A stretch of 64,000 nucleotides of DNA, taken from the NCBI GenBank assembly GCA_016125275.1, contig WGMB01000003.1, forward strand, positions 1,054,001-1,118,000. Direction: 5' to 3'. Below, in pieces: positions 42,554 to 52,011 of the stretch. The position numbers were made by a program, and so were the translations under genes. The notes below the pieces were generated by a model, which worked only from the letters and a program-made list of their open reading frames with translations, searched no databases and was not told the origin of the DNA. The stretch comes from Acidobacteriota bacterium. Lineage in GTDB: Bacteria > Acidobacteriota > Terriglobia > Bryobacterales > UBA6623. Position 1 is the first letter of the stretch. Every line of letters begins with the position of its first letter.

Positions 42554-44230
42554 CTATTTCTCTTTCCAGCCCGCTCCGTGCACGAAGCGTCCGGGCGTGG
42601 CGCCGGTATGCTCGCCGTCGGCCAGCACGTGACCGCCGTTGACGAACACGTGCATCATGCCGGTGGCGTACTGCAAGGGCTTCTCGAAGGTGGCATGGTC
42701 CTGGATCTTGTCGGGATCGAAAGCCACCACGTCGGCGAAGTAGCCCTCTTTGAGCAGGCCCCGCTCCTTCAGGCCGAGCGTCTGCGCCGGCAGTCCGGCG
42801 AGCTTGTGGACCGCCTGGGGCAGCGTCAGCAGCTTTTCGTCGCGAGTGAACTTGCCCAGCACCCGGGCGAAGCTGCCGTAGGCTCTCGGGTGCACGCTGC
42901 TCTGGAGGAAGACGCCCTCCGGCGCCAGCGACGGCGAATCCGAGCAGAAGCTCAGCCAGGGAAGTTGGATCTTCTTGCGCAGATTGTCTTCGGACTGCGT
43001 GAAGTAGACCGTGGCGACGCGGCTGCCGTCTTCGATGATCAGGTCCATGGCGGTGTCTTCCGGCGACGTTCCGCGCATCTTGGCGACCTCGGCCAAGGTC
43101 TTGCCGGTCAGCGGCTTGAGCGCCTCGGTCTTGAAGCCGACCAGCAGCACGCCTTCGGGGCCGCCGGCCTGCTGCAGCATGTTCTCCCAGTCCTTGGCGG
43201 CGACGTTCATCTCCTTCGTGATGCGCTTGCGCGTGGCGGGGTCCTTCATGCGCTCGATGGACTTGTCGAAGCCGCCGTCCTGCACCCAGGGCGGCATGGT
43301 CGAGTTCAAGCCGGCCGAGCCGGCCGGATAGGTGTAGGCGTCGGCGGTGATCTTCAGCCCTTCGGCGCGGCCCTTCTCGAACAGCTCGATCACCTGGTCC
43401 ATCTTGGGCCAGTTGGACTTGCCGGCCGCCTTGAGGTGATACATCTCGCCGCGCGCGCCAGACTCGCGCACGATGCGCAGGAACTCCTCGACGGCTTCAA
43501 TCAGCGACTCGCCCTCGCTGCGGATGTGGGACGCGTAGACGCCGTCGTACTGGCCGGCCACCTTGGCCAGCTCGATCAGCTCTTCAGTCGAGGCAAAGAA
43601 CCCGGGGGGGTAGACCAGCGACGAGGCCACGCCCATGGCGCCTTCCTCCATCGCCTGCTTGACGATGCCGCGCATCTGCTCCATCTCTTCCGGAGTCGCC
43701 GCACGGTCTTCGTAGCCGATCACGGCTACTCGCGGGGTGGCGGCGCCGATGTAGGAGCAGACGTTGGGCGAGACGCCCTTGTCCTCGAGGAACTGCAGGT
43801 AGCCGCCCAGGGTGTCCCAGGAGACTTCGTACTTGATGTCGCCCTGCCCTTCCTGCATGCGCTGCTTCATCGCCGGCGTGAGCGGGCCCATCGAGTTGCC
43901 CTCGCCCATCACCTCGAGCGTCACGCCCTGCCGAATGTCGGACTGCGAATGGCCGTCCTCGATGAGCGACTCGTTGGACCAGCACATCATGTTGATGAAG
44001 CCGGGCGCCAACGCCAGGCCCTTGGCGTCGATCTCCTTCTTGCCCTTGGCCGAGGCGAGATCGCCGATCTTGGCAATGCGGTCGCCCTGGATCGCCAGGT
44101 CGGCGGTCACGCCGTCGGCGCCGCTTCCGTCGTAGATCGTGCCGCCGCGGAGGATTACGTCATACTCCGGGCCGGGCTGGGCGCAGGCGGCGAAAAGAAG
44201 GAGAGGAAGCAGCGGAAGCAGACGACGCAT
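42554..44230 (-). CDS. N-acyl-D-amino-acid deacylase-like amidohydrolase (lipoprotein)
   Basis: The 558-residue protein has a lipoprotein signal with LFAAC (Cys-16). It carries amidohydrolase features of D-aminoacylases: YDVILRGGTIYDGSG, LAPGFIN, ASHIRSEGE and the C-terminal metal-independent region GLKERGLLKEGYFADVVAFDPDKI. The usual metal-binding H-x-H after PGFID is missing: residues 76-84 read PGFINMMCW. TAGCAT (44237-44242) lies 6 nt before the ATG, with no ribosome-binding site. D-amino-acid turnover, for example from peptidoglycan, is a possible role. The altered site makes the activity uncertain. Confidence 0.85.
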   Translation of the reverse strand: MRRLLPLLPLLLFAACAQPGPEYDVILRGGTIYDGSGADGVTADLAIQGDRIAKIGDLASAKGKKEIDAKGLALAPGFINMMCWSNESLIEDGHSQSDIRQGVTLEVMGEGNSMGPLTPAMKQRMQEGQGDIKYEVSWDTLGGYLQFLEDKGVSPNVCSYIGAATPRVAVIGYEDRAATPEEMEQMRGIVKQAMEEGAMGVASSLVYPPGFFASTEELIELAKVAGQYDGVYASHIRSEGESLIEAVEEFLRIVRESGARGEMYHLKAAGKSNWPKMDQVIELFEKGRAEGLKITADAYTYPAGSAGLNSTMPPWVQDGGFDKSIERMKDPATRKRITKEMNVAAKDWENMLQQAGGPEGVLLVGFKTEALKPLTGKTLAEVAKMRGTSPEDTAMDLIIEDGSRVATVYFTQSEDNLRKKIQLPWLSFCSDSPSLAPEGVFLQSSVHPRAYGSFARVLGKFTRDEKLLTLPQAVHKLAGLPAQTLGLKERGLLKEGYFADVVAFDPDKIQDHATFEKPLQYATGMMHVFVNGGHVLADGEHTGATPGRFVHGAGWKEK

Positions 44231-44316
44231 GGGGCCATGCTAGCGGAAAAACGCCCCAATTTGAGCCCGCTGCGCGCGCCCGCTGCCAGGGCTTGCAAAA
44301 ATTCCCCGAAATCACC

Positions 44317-44354
44317 GGCGGCGGCGCTTCGCAAGGTCGCGAAGCGCCGCCGCC
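44317..44354. repeat. Perfect 16-bp inverted repeat
   Basis: A 16-bp GC-rich arm (44317-44332) is exactly complementary to 44339-44354, with a 6-nt loop. It lies in the 146-bp gap between two minus-strand genes, 22 bp after the DUF1080 stop. On the minus strand a T tract comes only about 15 nt later. A transcription terminator of a non-classical kind or an RNA end-protecting hairpin is possible. Confidence 0.75.
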
Positions 44355-44376
44355 AGGGCAATGGTCTTGGCCCGCC

Positions 44377-45321
44377 CTACTTGCGCTCGAGCGGTGTGAC
44401 GACGATCTTGTAGAACTCCACGCTGCCGTGGTCGCCCTGTAAGGTGATCGGCCCGGGCTGGTCCTCGTGCCAATCGGTCGCCATCGCCGTCAACCCATGC
44501 ACGTCCACATGGTCGTGGATCGTCTGGCCGTTGAGAACGGCCGTCAGCTCGCGGCCGATCAAGGTCACGTCGAGCGTCTGGCGCTGGTTGGCGGCCATGC
44601 TGGCGTTCACGTCCGCCGCCTTGCGGCTGTACAGGGCTCCGTTGCCGGACTTCGAGGGCTCCTCGCCGTAGTCGTCGTAGATCTGGATCTCGTAACGGCC
44701 CCGCAGCCCGATGCCGCTGTTGCTGTGCGGCATGACGGCGTATTCCACATGCAGCCGGAAGTTCCAGAACTTCTGCTTGCTCACCAGCTCGTCGGCGCCC
44801 TTGTTGTTGATCAGCTTGCCGTCGACGACGATCCACTCGCCGTTGCGCTCCGGGTGCAGAGTCGACCAGGAGTCGAGACTCCGGCCGTCGAACAGGATCA
44901 CGGGTTTGCCGGCGCGCCAACTGCCGTCGTCGGCGTCGTCAATCTCGGGAGCGCGATGCCCGACCCAGTGCATCTCCTTGCCCTTCTGAGTCGTCGTCCC
45001 GTGGAGCTCTCCGCCGGAGAGCTTCGCGACCGTCGTCGAGCTCAGGGTCAGCGTGGGGTCTTTTTTTGAACGCGGCCGGTCGACCCGGAACCGCAATTCG
45101 CCGCCGGAAACCTCCGCGCCGGCGATGGGGTCGACCTGACCGCCTTGTTGCAGGCCGACGGCCGACCCGGTGACGGCGCCCCGGCCGGCGCCTTCGATCT
45201 CCAGCCAGCCGACCCGCCCCGGCCCGTCACTTGTGGGCTCGAGCAGCCAGCGGCCGTTGAAATCAGCGTCGGCGGCGACGGCCAAGCTGGCAATCAACGC
45301 CAAGAAACAGATGCGAAGCAT
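44377..45321 (-). CDS. Secreted DUF1080 protein with extra N-terminal domain
   Basis: The 314-residue protein has a signal peptide (MLRICFLALIASLAVAADA). A first beta-domain of about 110 residues (FNGRWLLEPTSDGPGRVGWLEIEG) is followed by a DUF1080 domain with ILFDGRSLDSWSTLH, GEWIVVDGKLIN, NFRLHVEYAVMPHSNSGIGLRGRYEIQIYDDYG and DVHGLTAMATDWHEDQPGPITLQGDHG. DUF1080 proteins act on keto-sugars or glycans in the periplasm. It is divergent from the ROK kinase gene at 45403. The ATG at 45321 was chosen for the signal peptide; in-frame codons further up lack it. It has a GGAG far upstream. Confidence 0.88.
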   Translation of the reverse strand: MLRICFLALIASLAVAADADFNGRWLLEPTSDGPGRVGWLEIEGAGRGAVTGSAVGLQQGGQVDPIAGAEVSGGELRFRVDRPRSKKDPTLTLSSTTVAKLSGGELHGTTTQKGKEMHWVGHRAPEIDDADDGSWRAGKPVILFDGRSLDSWSTLHPERNGEWIVVDGKLINNKGADELVSKQKFWNFRLHVEYAVMPHSNSGIGLRGRYEIQIYDDYGEEPSKSGNGALYSRKAADVNASMAANQRQTLDVTLIGRELTAVLNGQTIHDHVDVHGLTAMATDWHEDQPGPITLQGDHGSVEFYKIVVTPLERK

Positions 45322-45402
45322 TGTGTTGGCAAACTCTCCGTTTCGGGTCGTGTTGCGGCCCTGAAACGCCGCCGACCCCATGATATGCTACCCCTCTTTA
45401 GA

Positions 45403-46383
45403 GTGACCGACGTCAACCAATTCGCCATCGGCGTAGACCTGGGAGGAACGAACCTTCGCGCCTCGGCGGTCGCCGTCGATGGCCGGGTGCTCGAAGACTT
45501 CCAGATCTCTACCGAGGCTCAGGGCGGCCCCGACCATATCGTGCAGCGTATCGTCGAGGGCGTACGCGAGGTCAATGAAGGTCACACCGGCAGCGAGCTG
45601 ATCGGCGTGGGCGTCGGCGTACCGGGCCTCATCCGCTTGGAAACAGGCGTGATCGCCAAGGCGCCGAACCTGCGCGGCTGGGAAGAGTATCCCCTCAAGC
45701 AGAAGCTCGAGCAGGCTCTGGAGCTGCCGGTGATGGTGGAGAACGACGCCAACGCCGCAGCGCTGGGCGAAGTCTGGCTCGGCGCAGGGCGCGACGTGAA
45801 CGACCTGGTGCTGCTGACGCTCGGCACGGGCATCGGCGGCGGCATCGTGTGCGATGGCAAGATCCTGCACGGCTGGCTCGGTATGGCCGGCGAGATCGGG
45901 CACGTCACCGTCGATCCGCACTCGCCGCACATCTGCGGCTGCGGCAACAACGGCTGCCTGGAGACCGAGTCGGCCGGCACGGCGATCCGCAAGATGGCGC
46001 TCCAAGCCGTGGAGGAAGGCCGCTCGCCGGCGCTGGCGGCGCTGCTGGAGAACGAGGGCCAGCTCACGCCGCTGCTGTGCGCTCAGGCCGCGGACGGCGG
46101 CGACCCGGCCGCGCGCGAAATCTTCGAACACGTCGGCTGGGGCCTGGGCATCGGCTTGGCCGGGCTGATCAACACGTTCAACTTCCCGCTCTATCTGCTC
46201 GCCGGAGGCGTGCTCGCCGCCTGGGACCTGTTCGCTCCGGCGATGATGCGCGAGGTCGAGCGGCGTTCGCTCACCTACCGCAACACGAACACCCGCATCG
46301 AGAAGGCCTCTTTGGGCAACAAGGCCGGCATCTACGGCGCCGCCTACCTGCCCATTCAGGCCGCCCGGGAACCAAGACCATGA
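45403..46383 (+). CDS. ROK-family sugar kinase (glucokinase-like)
   Basis: The 326-residue protein has the ATP motif IGVDLGGTNLRASAV, ENDANAAALGE with the catalytic Asp, GTGIGGGIV and the zinc motif CGCGNNGCLET (C-x-C-G-x-x-G-C) followed by the ROK His. The N-terminus lacks a DNA-binding domain, so it is a kinase, probably for glucose or a related hexose. The GTG at 45403 comes 13 nt after a TATGCT hexamer (45384-45389); an ATG at 45385 overlaps that hexamer. Its stop overlaps the xylB ATG (ATGA at 46380-46383), so the two kinases form an operon. Confidence 0.92.
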   Translation: MTDVNQFAIGVDLGGTNLRASAVAVDGRVLEDFQISTEAQGGPDHIVQRIVEGVREVNEGHTGSELIGVGVGVPGLIRLETGVIAKAPNLRGWEEYPLKQKLEQALELPVMVENDANAAALGEVWLGAGRDVNDLVLLTLGTGIGGGIVCDGKILHGWLGMAGEIGHVTVDPHSPHICGCGNNGCLETESAGTAIRKMALQAVEEGRSPALAALLENEGQLTPLLCAQAADGGDPAAREIFEHVGWGLGIGLAGLINTFNFPLYLLAGGVLAAWDLFAPAMMREVERRSLTYRNTNTRIEKASLGNKAGIYGAAYLPIQAAREPRP

Positions 46384-47897
46384 AGTATTGGCTGGGAATC
46401 GACATCGGCACCGGCGGCTCGAGAGCCCTGCTGGTGGACGCCGAGGGCGTCGTCGCCGCCGGCGTGACCGCGCCGCACGAAGAGATGCGCATGGAGCGGC
46501 CCCTGTGGGCCGAGCAGCGCCCCGAGAACTGGTGGGACGCCGCACAGCTCGCCATCCGCGAAGCGCTGGCCAAGGCTGGGGCGAAGGGCGAGCAGATCGC
46601 CGGGGTCGGCTTCTCCGGGCAGATGCACGGGCTCACGCTGCTCGACGCCGCCGGCGAGGTCATCCGGCCGGCGCTGATCTGGTGCGACCAGCGCAGCCAG
46701 CAGCAGGTCGACTGGATCAACCGCACCGCCGGCAAGGCGTTCGTGCTGGAGCAAACGGCCAATCCGGCGCTGACGGGCTTTACCGCGCCGAAGCTGCTGT
46801 GGGTTCGCGACAACGACCCGCGCAGCTACGAGCGCGTCCGCAAGCTCCTGCTGCCCAAGGACTACGTCCGCTACATGCTCACCGGCGACTACGCCGGGGA
46901 CGTCTCCGACGCCTCGGGAACGGCCCTGTTCGACGTGATGGGCCGCCGCTGGGCGTTGCCCCTGGTCGAGCGGCTGGGCCTCGACGCCGACATTCTGCCG
47001 CCGGTATACGAGTCCTCGGCCGTGGTCGGAGCGGTTTCAAACCGAGCGGCCGAGAGCACCGGGCTCGCCGCCGGAACGCCGGTAGTCGCCGGAGCGGGCG
47101 ACCAGGCGGCCAGCGCAGTGGGCAACGGCATCGTCGAGACCGGCTTGGTGTCGTGCACCATCGGCACCTCCGGCGTGGTGTTCGCTCACATGGACCAGGC
47201 CGCGTACGATCCCGGCGGCCGGGTGCACACGTTCTGCCACGCCGCGCCCGGCAAGTGGCACGTGATGGGCGTGACGCAGGGGGCCGGACTGAGCCTGCAA
47301 TGGTTCCGCAATCAGCTCGGCCAGGACGCCGTCGCCCGTGCGGCGCAGGAAGGCGGGGATGCCTACGAAATCCTGATGGCCGAAGCCGCCCACGCCCCGG
47401 CCGGAAGCCAGGGCCTGTACTGGCTGCCTTACCTGATGGGCGAGCGCACGCCGCACCTCGACGCCGCTGCGCGCGGCGGCTGGATCGGTTTGACCGCCAG
47501 CCACACCCGCGCGGACCTGATCCGTTCGCTGATCGAGGGCGTCAGCTACAGCCTCAAGGATTGTCTCGAGATCGTCGAAAGCCTCGGCGTCGGCGTCGAG
47601 GCGGTGCGGGCTTCCGGCGGCGGCGCCAAGAGCCCCTTCTGGCGCTCGATCCTGGCGGGCGTCTTCAGCAAGCCGATCGCGACGCTGCAAACTCAAGAAG
47701 GCTCGGCTTACGGGGCGGCGCTGCTGGCAATGGTGGGATCGGGGCGCTTCGACTCGGTCGAGGAGGCCTGCCAAGCCACGATTCGCGAGCGCGAGCGGAT
47801 CAGCCCGGACCCGGACCTCACGGCCGTCTACGAGCCCGGTCACAAGCTCTACCAGTCGCTGTATCCGGCCTTGCAGGCGTCGTTCCCGCGGATGTGA
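46380..47897 (+). CDS. xylB: Xylulokinase
   Basis: The 505-residue protein is a FGGY kinase: WLGIDIGTGGSRALLVD at the start, GFSGQMHGLTLLD (the MHG motif that marks xylulokinases), LLLPKDYVRYMLTGDY and the C-terminal GGGAKSPFWRSILAGVFSKPI. It would phosphorylate D-xylulose for the pentose phosphate pathway. It overlaps the ROK kinase stop by four bases. With the transaldolase at 8152 it fits growth on plant pentoses. The length is normal for the family. Confidence 0.93.
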   Translation: MKYWLGIDIGTGGSRALLVDAEGVVAAGVTAPHEEMRMERPLWAEQRPENWWDAAQLAIREALAKAGAKGEQIAGVGFSGQMHGLTLLDAAGEVIRPALIWCDQRSQQQVDWINRTAGKAFVLEQTANPALTGFTAPKLLWVRDNDPRSYERVRKLLLPKDYVRYMLTGDYAGDVSDASGTALFDVMGRRWALPLVERLGLDADILPPVYESSAVVGAVSNRAAESTGLAAGTPVVAGAGDQAASAVGNGIVETGLVSCTIGTSGVVFAHMDQAAYDPGGRVHTFCHAAPGKWHVMGVTQGAGLSLQWFRNQLGQDAVARAAQEGGDAYEILMAEAAHAPAGSQGLYWLPYLMGERTPHLDAAARGGWIGLTASHTRADLIRSLIEGVSYSLKDCLEIVESLGVGVEAVRASGGGAKSPFWRSILAGVFSKPIATLQTQEGSAYGAALLAMVGSGRFDSVEEACQATIRERERISPDPDLTAVYEPGHKLYQSLYPALQASFPRM

Positions 47898-47950
47898 CTG
47901 CTAGAATTCCGGCTGGGCTCGGCGTCCCCGTCCGGGACCGGCCTGGATGC

Positions 47951-48751
47951 ATGACCGACGCCACCCGCCGGGCCTTCGACGCCGTCGCTGAAACCTACGA
48001 CGCGGACTTCACCGACTCGCACATCGGCCGTCTGCAGCGCGGACAGCTCCGGCGCATCTACGACCGGCTCTTTGCGCCCGGCATGCGGCTGCTCGACCTC
48101 GGCTGCGGCACCGGCGAGGACGCCTTGGCCTTCGCCGCCGACGGCTGCGAGGTGGAGGGCGTGGACGTCTCGCCGGCGATGGTCGAGCTGGCGCGCCGCC
48201 GAGCGGCCGACGCCGGGCTGGAGGAACGAGCGGCCTTTCTGGCGCTGCCGCTGGAACGGCTCGACGAGCTGCCCGAGCGAGGCTTTCAAGGCGCCTACTC
48301 GAGCTTCAGCCCGCTGAGCTGCGTGCGCGAGCTGGCTCCGGTGGCTCGGGCGCTGGCCGACCGCATGGAGCCCGACGCGCCCTTGGCGTTGTGCCTGATG
48401 AGCCGCTGGTGCTTGTGGGAGACAGTGCTCTACCCCTTCACCGCCCGCCTGCACGAAGCCGCCGGACGAGAACTCGGGGGCTGGGTGAGGGCCTCGGCCG
48501 CCAGCCATGAAGTCGCCCTCTATTACCACGGCGTCCGTGAGGTGAAGAGAGCCTTCGCACCGTGGTTCCGGCTGGAAGGCGCGCAGGGGCTGGGAGTCTT
48601 CACGCCGCCCACCTATTTGGAGCCCTGGGCTCGCCGGAGGCAGCGCCTGCTGGGCGGGCTGGCTTGGCTCGACGAGCGCTTGGCCGCCCTGCCGCTGGTG
48701 CGTTCGCTGGCCGAGCATCGCGTCATGGTGCTGCGCCGGACTCCGGACTAG
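47951..48751 (+). CDS. Class I SAM-dependent methyltransferase
   Basis: The 266-residue protein has the SAM-binding motif LLDLGCGTGEDALAFAADGCEVEGVDVSPAMVELARRR (motif I and acidic motif II) after an N-terminal helix (FDAVAETYDADFTDSHIGRLQR). It resembles ubiquinone/menaquinone-type and small-molecule methyltransferases; the last 100 residues (SRWCLWETVLYPF, VALYYHGVREVKRAFAPWFRLEG) are typical of a lipid- or quinone-related subgroup. The substrate is not clear. A TAGAAT hexamer at 47902-47907 lies 43 nt before the ATG, so this gene has its own leadered transcript after xylB. Confidence 0.85.
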   Translation: MTDATRRAFDAVAETYDADFTDSHIGRLQRGQLRRIYDRLFAPGMRLLDLGCGTGEDALAFAADGCEVEGVDVSPAMVELARRRAADAGLEERAAFLALPLERLDELPERGFQGAYSSFSPLSCVRELAPVARALADRMEPDAPLALCLMSRWCLWETVLYPFTARLHEAAGRELGGWVRASAASHEVALYYHGVREVKRAFAPWFRLEGAQGLGVFTPPTYLEPWARRRQRLLGGLAWLDERLAALPLVRSLAEHRVMVLRRTPD

Positions 48752-48808
48752 ACGAGTCCGGCTCGCGCGTTTGCACTGGAGAGCCGCCGGACCTGCTACG
48801 GTCGAGAC

Positions 48809-49792
48809 GTGGCCGAGCCCATCCATTTCGAGGCGCCGGAAGACGCCGCGGGAGTCCGCCTGGACCGCTTTCTCACCGAGCAGCTCGAAGGCTACTCCCG
48901 CACCCGGATTCAGGCCTGGATCCGGGACGGTCGCGTGCTGGTGGACGACAACACGGCGCGGCCTTCGGCCAAGCTCGAAGGCGGCGAGTCGATCGAGGTC
49001 GAGCCGCAGGAGCTTGCGCCGCTGCGAGCCGTCCCGGAAGCCATCCCGCTCGACGTTCTGTACGAGGACGAGGACTGCGTGGTCGTCTGCAAGCCCGCCG
49101 GCATGGCCGTCCACGCCGGGGCCGGAGCCGCCGGGGCCTCCGGAACGCTGGTCAACGCGCTGCTGCATCGCTTTCAAGGCAAGCTGTCGAGCATCGGCGG
49201 CGAGTTGCGACCGGGCATCGTTCACCGCCTGGACCGCTTTACCAGCGGCGCGATCGTCGCCGCCAAAACCGATCGGGGCCACCAGGCGCTGGCCGAGCAG
49301 TTCGAGCGGCGCTCAGTCGGTAAGACGTATCAGGCGATCGTCCACGGCCAGGTTCTCGATCCGCTGATCGAGACGCGGCCGGCCAAGGGACGCGTGATCA
49401 AGCCCGAAGCAACGGCGTGGGTGCGGCTGGAGAGCCCGATCGGGCGAGACACCCGTCGCAGGGCCCGCATGGCCGTGGGCGGCGGCGGCCGTCCGGCCAT
49501 CACTGACTACCGGCCGCTGCGCTCCAACCTGCGCTATTCCTTGCTGGAGGTCCGCATCCACACGGGCCGCACGCACCAGATCCGCGTGCATTTGAGCTGG
49601 ATTGGCCGGCCGGTGGTCGGCGATCGCCTGTACGGCGCAGCGTCCCCCGACGACGGCGTCGAGCAGCCGGACCGCTACTATCTGCACGCAGCCCTACTGC
49701 GGTTTCGGAGCCCCTCGACCGGCGAGGAGGTGTCCGTCGTGGCGCCGACGGACGCGGATTGGAATCAAAGGTTGACCGCGCTGGAGTTATAA
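48809..49792 (+). CDS. RluA/RluD-family pseudouridine synthase
   Basis: The 327-residue protein has an N-terminal S4 RNA-binding domain (VRLDRFLTEQLEGYSRTRIQAWIRDGRVLVDD). The synthase domain follows with the catalytic motif GIVHRLDRFTSGAIVAAK (the Asp of HRLD), GKTYQAIVHG and TGRTHQIRVHLSWIGRPVVGDRLYG. It makes pseudouridine in 23S rRNA; the position cannot be fixed. The GTG at 48809 follows TACGGT (48797-48802) by 6 nt without a ribosome-binding site. Its TAA stop lies inside the TATAAT box of the next gene. Confidence 0.93.
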   Translation: MAEPIHFEAPEDAAGVRLDRFLTEQLEGYSRTRIQAWIRDGRVLVDDNTARPSAKLEGGESIEVEPQELAPLRAVPEAIPLDVLYEDEDCVVVCKPAGMAVHAGAGAAGASGTLVNALLHRFQGKLSSIGGELRPGIVHRLDRFTSGAIVAAKTDRGHQALAEQFERRSVGKTYQAIVHGQVLDPLIETRPAKGRVIKPEATAWVRLESPIGRDTRRRARMAVGGGGRPAITDYRPLRSNLRYSLLEVRIHTGRTHQIRVHLSWIGRPVVGDRLYGAASPDDGVEQPDRYYLHAALLRFRSPSTGEEVSVVAPTDADWNQRLTALEL

Positions 49793-49812
49793 TCACGGGC
49801 AGCTTGCAGTTC

Positions 49813-50772
49813 ATGACGAGACGGTCTTTTTGTTTGTCGGGAGCCGCCGGGTTGGCGGCCGGGTCCTTGCGCGCGCAGGAGGCCGGCAAGGTCGCCGGCC
49901 AGGAACAGGCGTCGGAATTGGGCGATGAGTCCAAGATCGTCGTCCAGGTCTCGCGCGTTCCGCTGCTGTTCACCGTCACCGACAAGAAGAACCGCTTCAT
50001 CACGAACCTCGAAAAAGAGGACTTCGAGATCTACGACAACGGCGAGCCGCAGGAGATTCGCCAGTTCGTCCGCGAGAGCGATCTGCCGCTGCGCATCGGC
50101 ATCCTCATGGACACGTCGAACTCGATCCGCGGCCGCTTTCGCTTCGAGCAGGAAGCCGCCATCGAGTTCATCCGCGGCGTGCTGGCGCAGGAGAAGGACC
50201 GGGCCTTTCTGGTCGCCTACGACACCCGCGCCGAGCTGATGGTCGACTTCACGCACGACTCCGAAAAGCTCGCCGAGGGCGTCCGCTCGATGCGGCCGGG
50301 CGGCGGCACGGCGCTGTACGACTCGATCTACTACGCCTGCCGCGACAAGCTGCCCGAGGATCGGCCGCTCGAGGAGTTCCGCCGGGCGCTGGTCCTCATC
50401 GGCGACGGCGAGGACAACCAGTCCAGCGTCACCCGCGACATGGCGCTCGAGATGGCTCACAAGGCCGAGGCCGTGCTCTACACCATCTCCACCAATCGCT
50501 CGGGCATGCGCCAGGACGGCGACAAGGTGCTCAAGTACTTCGCCGAGGAGACCGGCGGCGTCAGCTTCCACCCGTTCCAGGCCACTGAGCTGGAGCAATC
50601 GTTCGCGGATATCGCCAACGAGCTGCGCCACCAGTACTTCATCATCTATTCGCCGACGAACTTTGCGATGGACGGCAGCTTCCACAAGATCAAGATCAAG
50701 TCGAACGTCAAGAACGCCGTCGTCCGCGCCCGTTCCGGATACTACGCGCCCACGCCCGACGAGTTGCGCTGA
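49813..50772 (+). CDS. VWFA-related secreted protein (Acidobacterial type)
   Basis: The 319-residue protein starts with a twin-arginine-like signal (MTRRSFCLSGAAGLAAGSLRAQ). A beta-sandwich of about 80 residues (VSRVPLLFTVTDKKNRFITNLEKEDFEIYDNGEPQEI) is followed by a von Willebrand A domain whose metal site is DTSNS (D-x-S-x-S), with GGGTALYDSIYYAC and LIGDGEDNQS. This matches the VWFA-related domain common in Acidobacteria. It probably mediates protein binding at the cell surface. A consensus TATAAT at 49788-49793 lies 19 nt before the ATG and overlaps the stop of the previous gene. Confidence 0.9.
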   Translation: MTRRSFCLSGAAGLAAGSLRAQEAGKVAGQEQASELGDESKIVVQVSRVPLLFTVTDKKNRFITNLEKEDFEIYDNGEPQEIRQFVRESDLPLRIGILMDTSNSIRGRFRFEQEAAIEFIRGVLAQEKDRAFLVAYDTRAELMVDFTHDSEKLAEGVRSMRPGGGTALYDSIYYACRDKLPEDRPLEEFRRALVLIGDGEDNQSSVTRDMALEMAHKAEAVLYTISTNRSGMRQDGDKVLKYFAEETGGVSFHPFQATELEQSFADIANELRHQYFIIYSPTNFAMDGSFHKIKIKSNVKNAVVRARSGYYAPTPDELR

Positions 50773-50911
50773 CCGGCGCGCCCCCGCGTCCCGCCGTGTG
50801 ACGCTCAGCCCGAGAATACAGCGGATCGCTCGACCCGCTTTCGTTTTTTGTTCGCCTGATGTACGATGAGGGTCCGACCCGCATCGTGCGGAAATCAAGG
50901 AGCCCGAAGAC

Positions 50912-51988
<1,077 letters not shown>

Positions 51989-52011
51989 TCGGCCTGCGTT
52001 ATGCTGTTGGC

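Noticed and set aside
50773-50911. LexA/SOS box upstream of recA
   Set aside because: No symmetric site of the known Gram-positive or Gram-negative types could be seen; the box of this phylum is not known to me.
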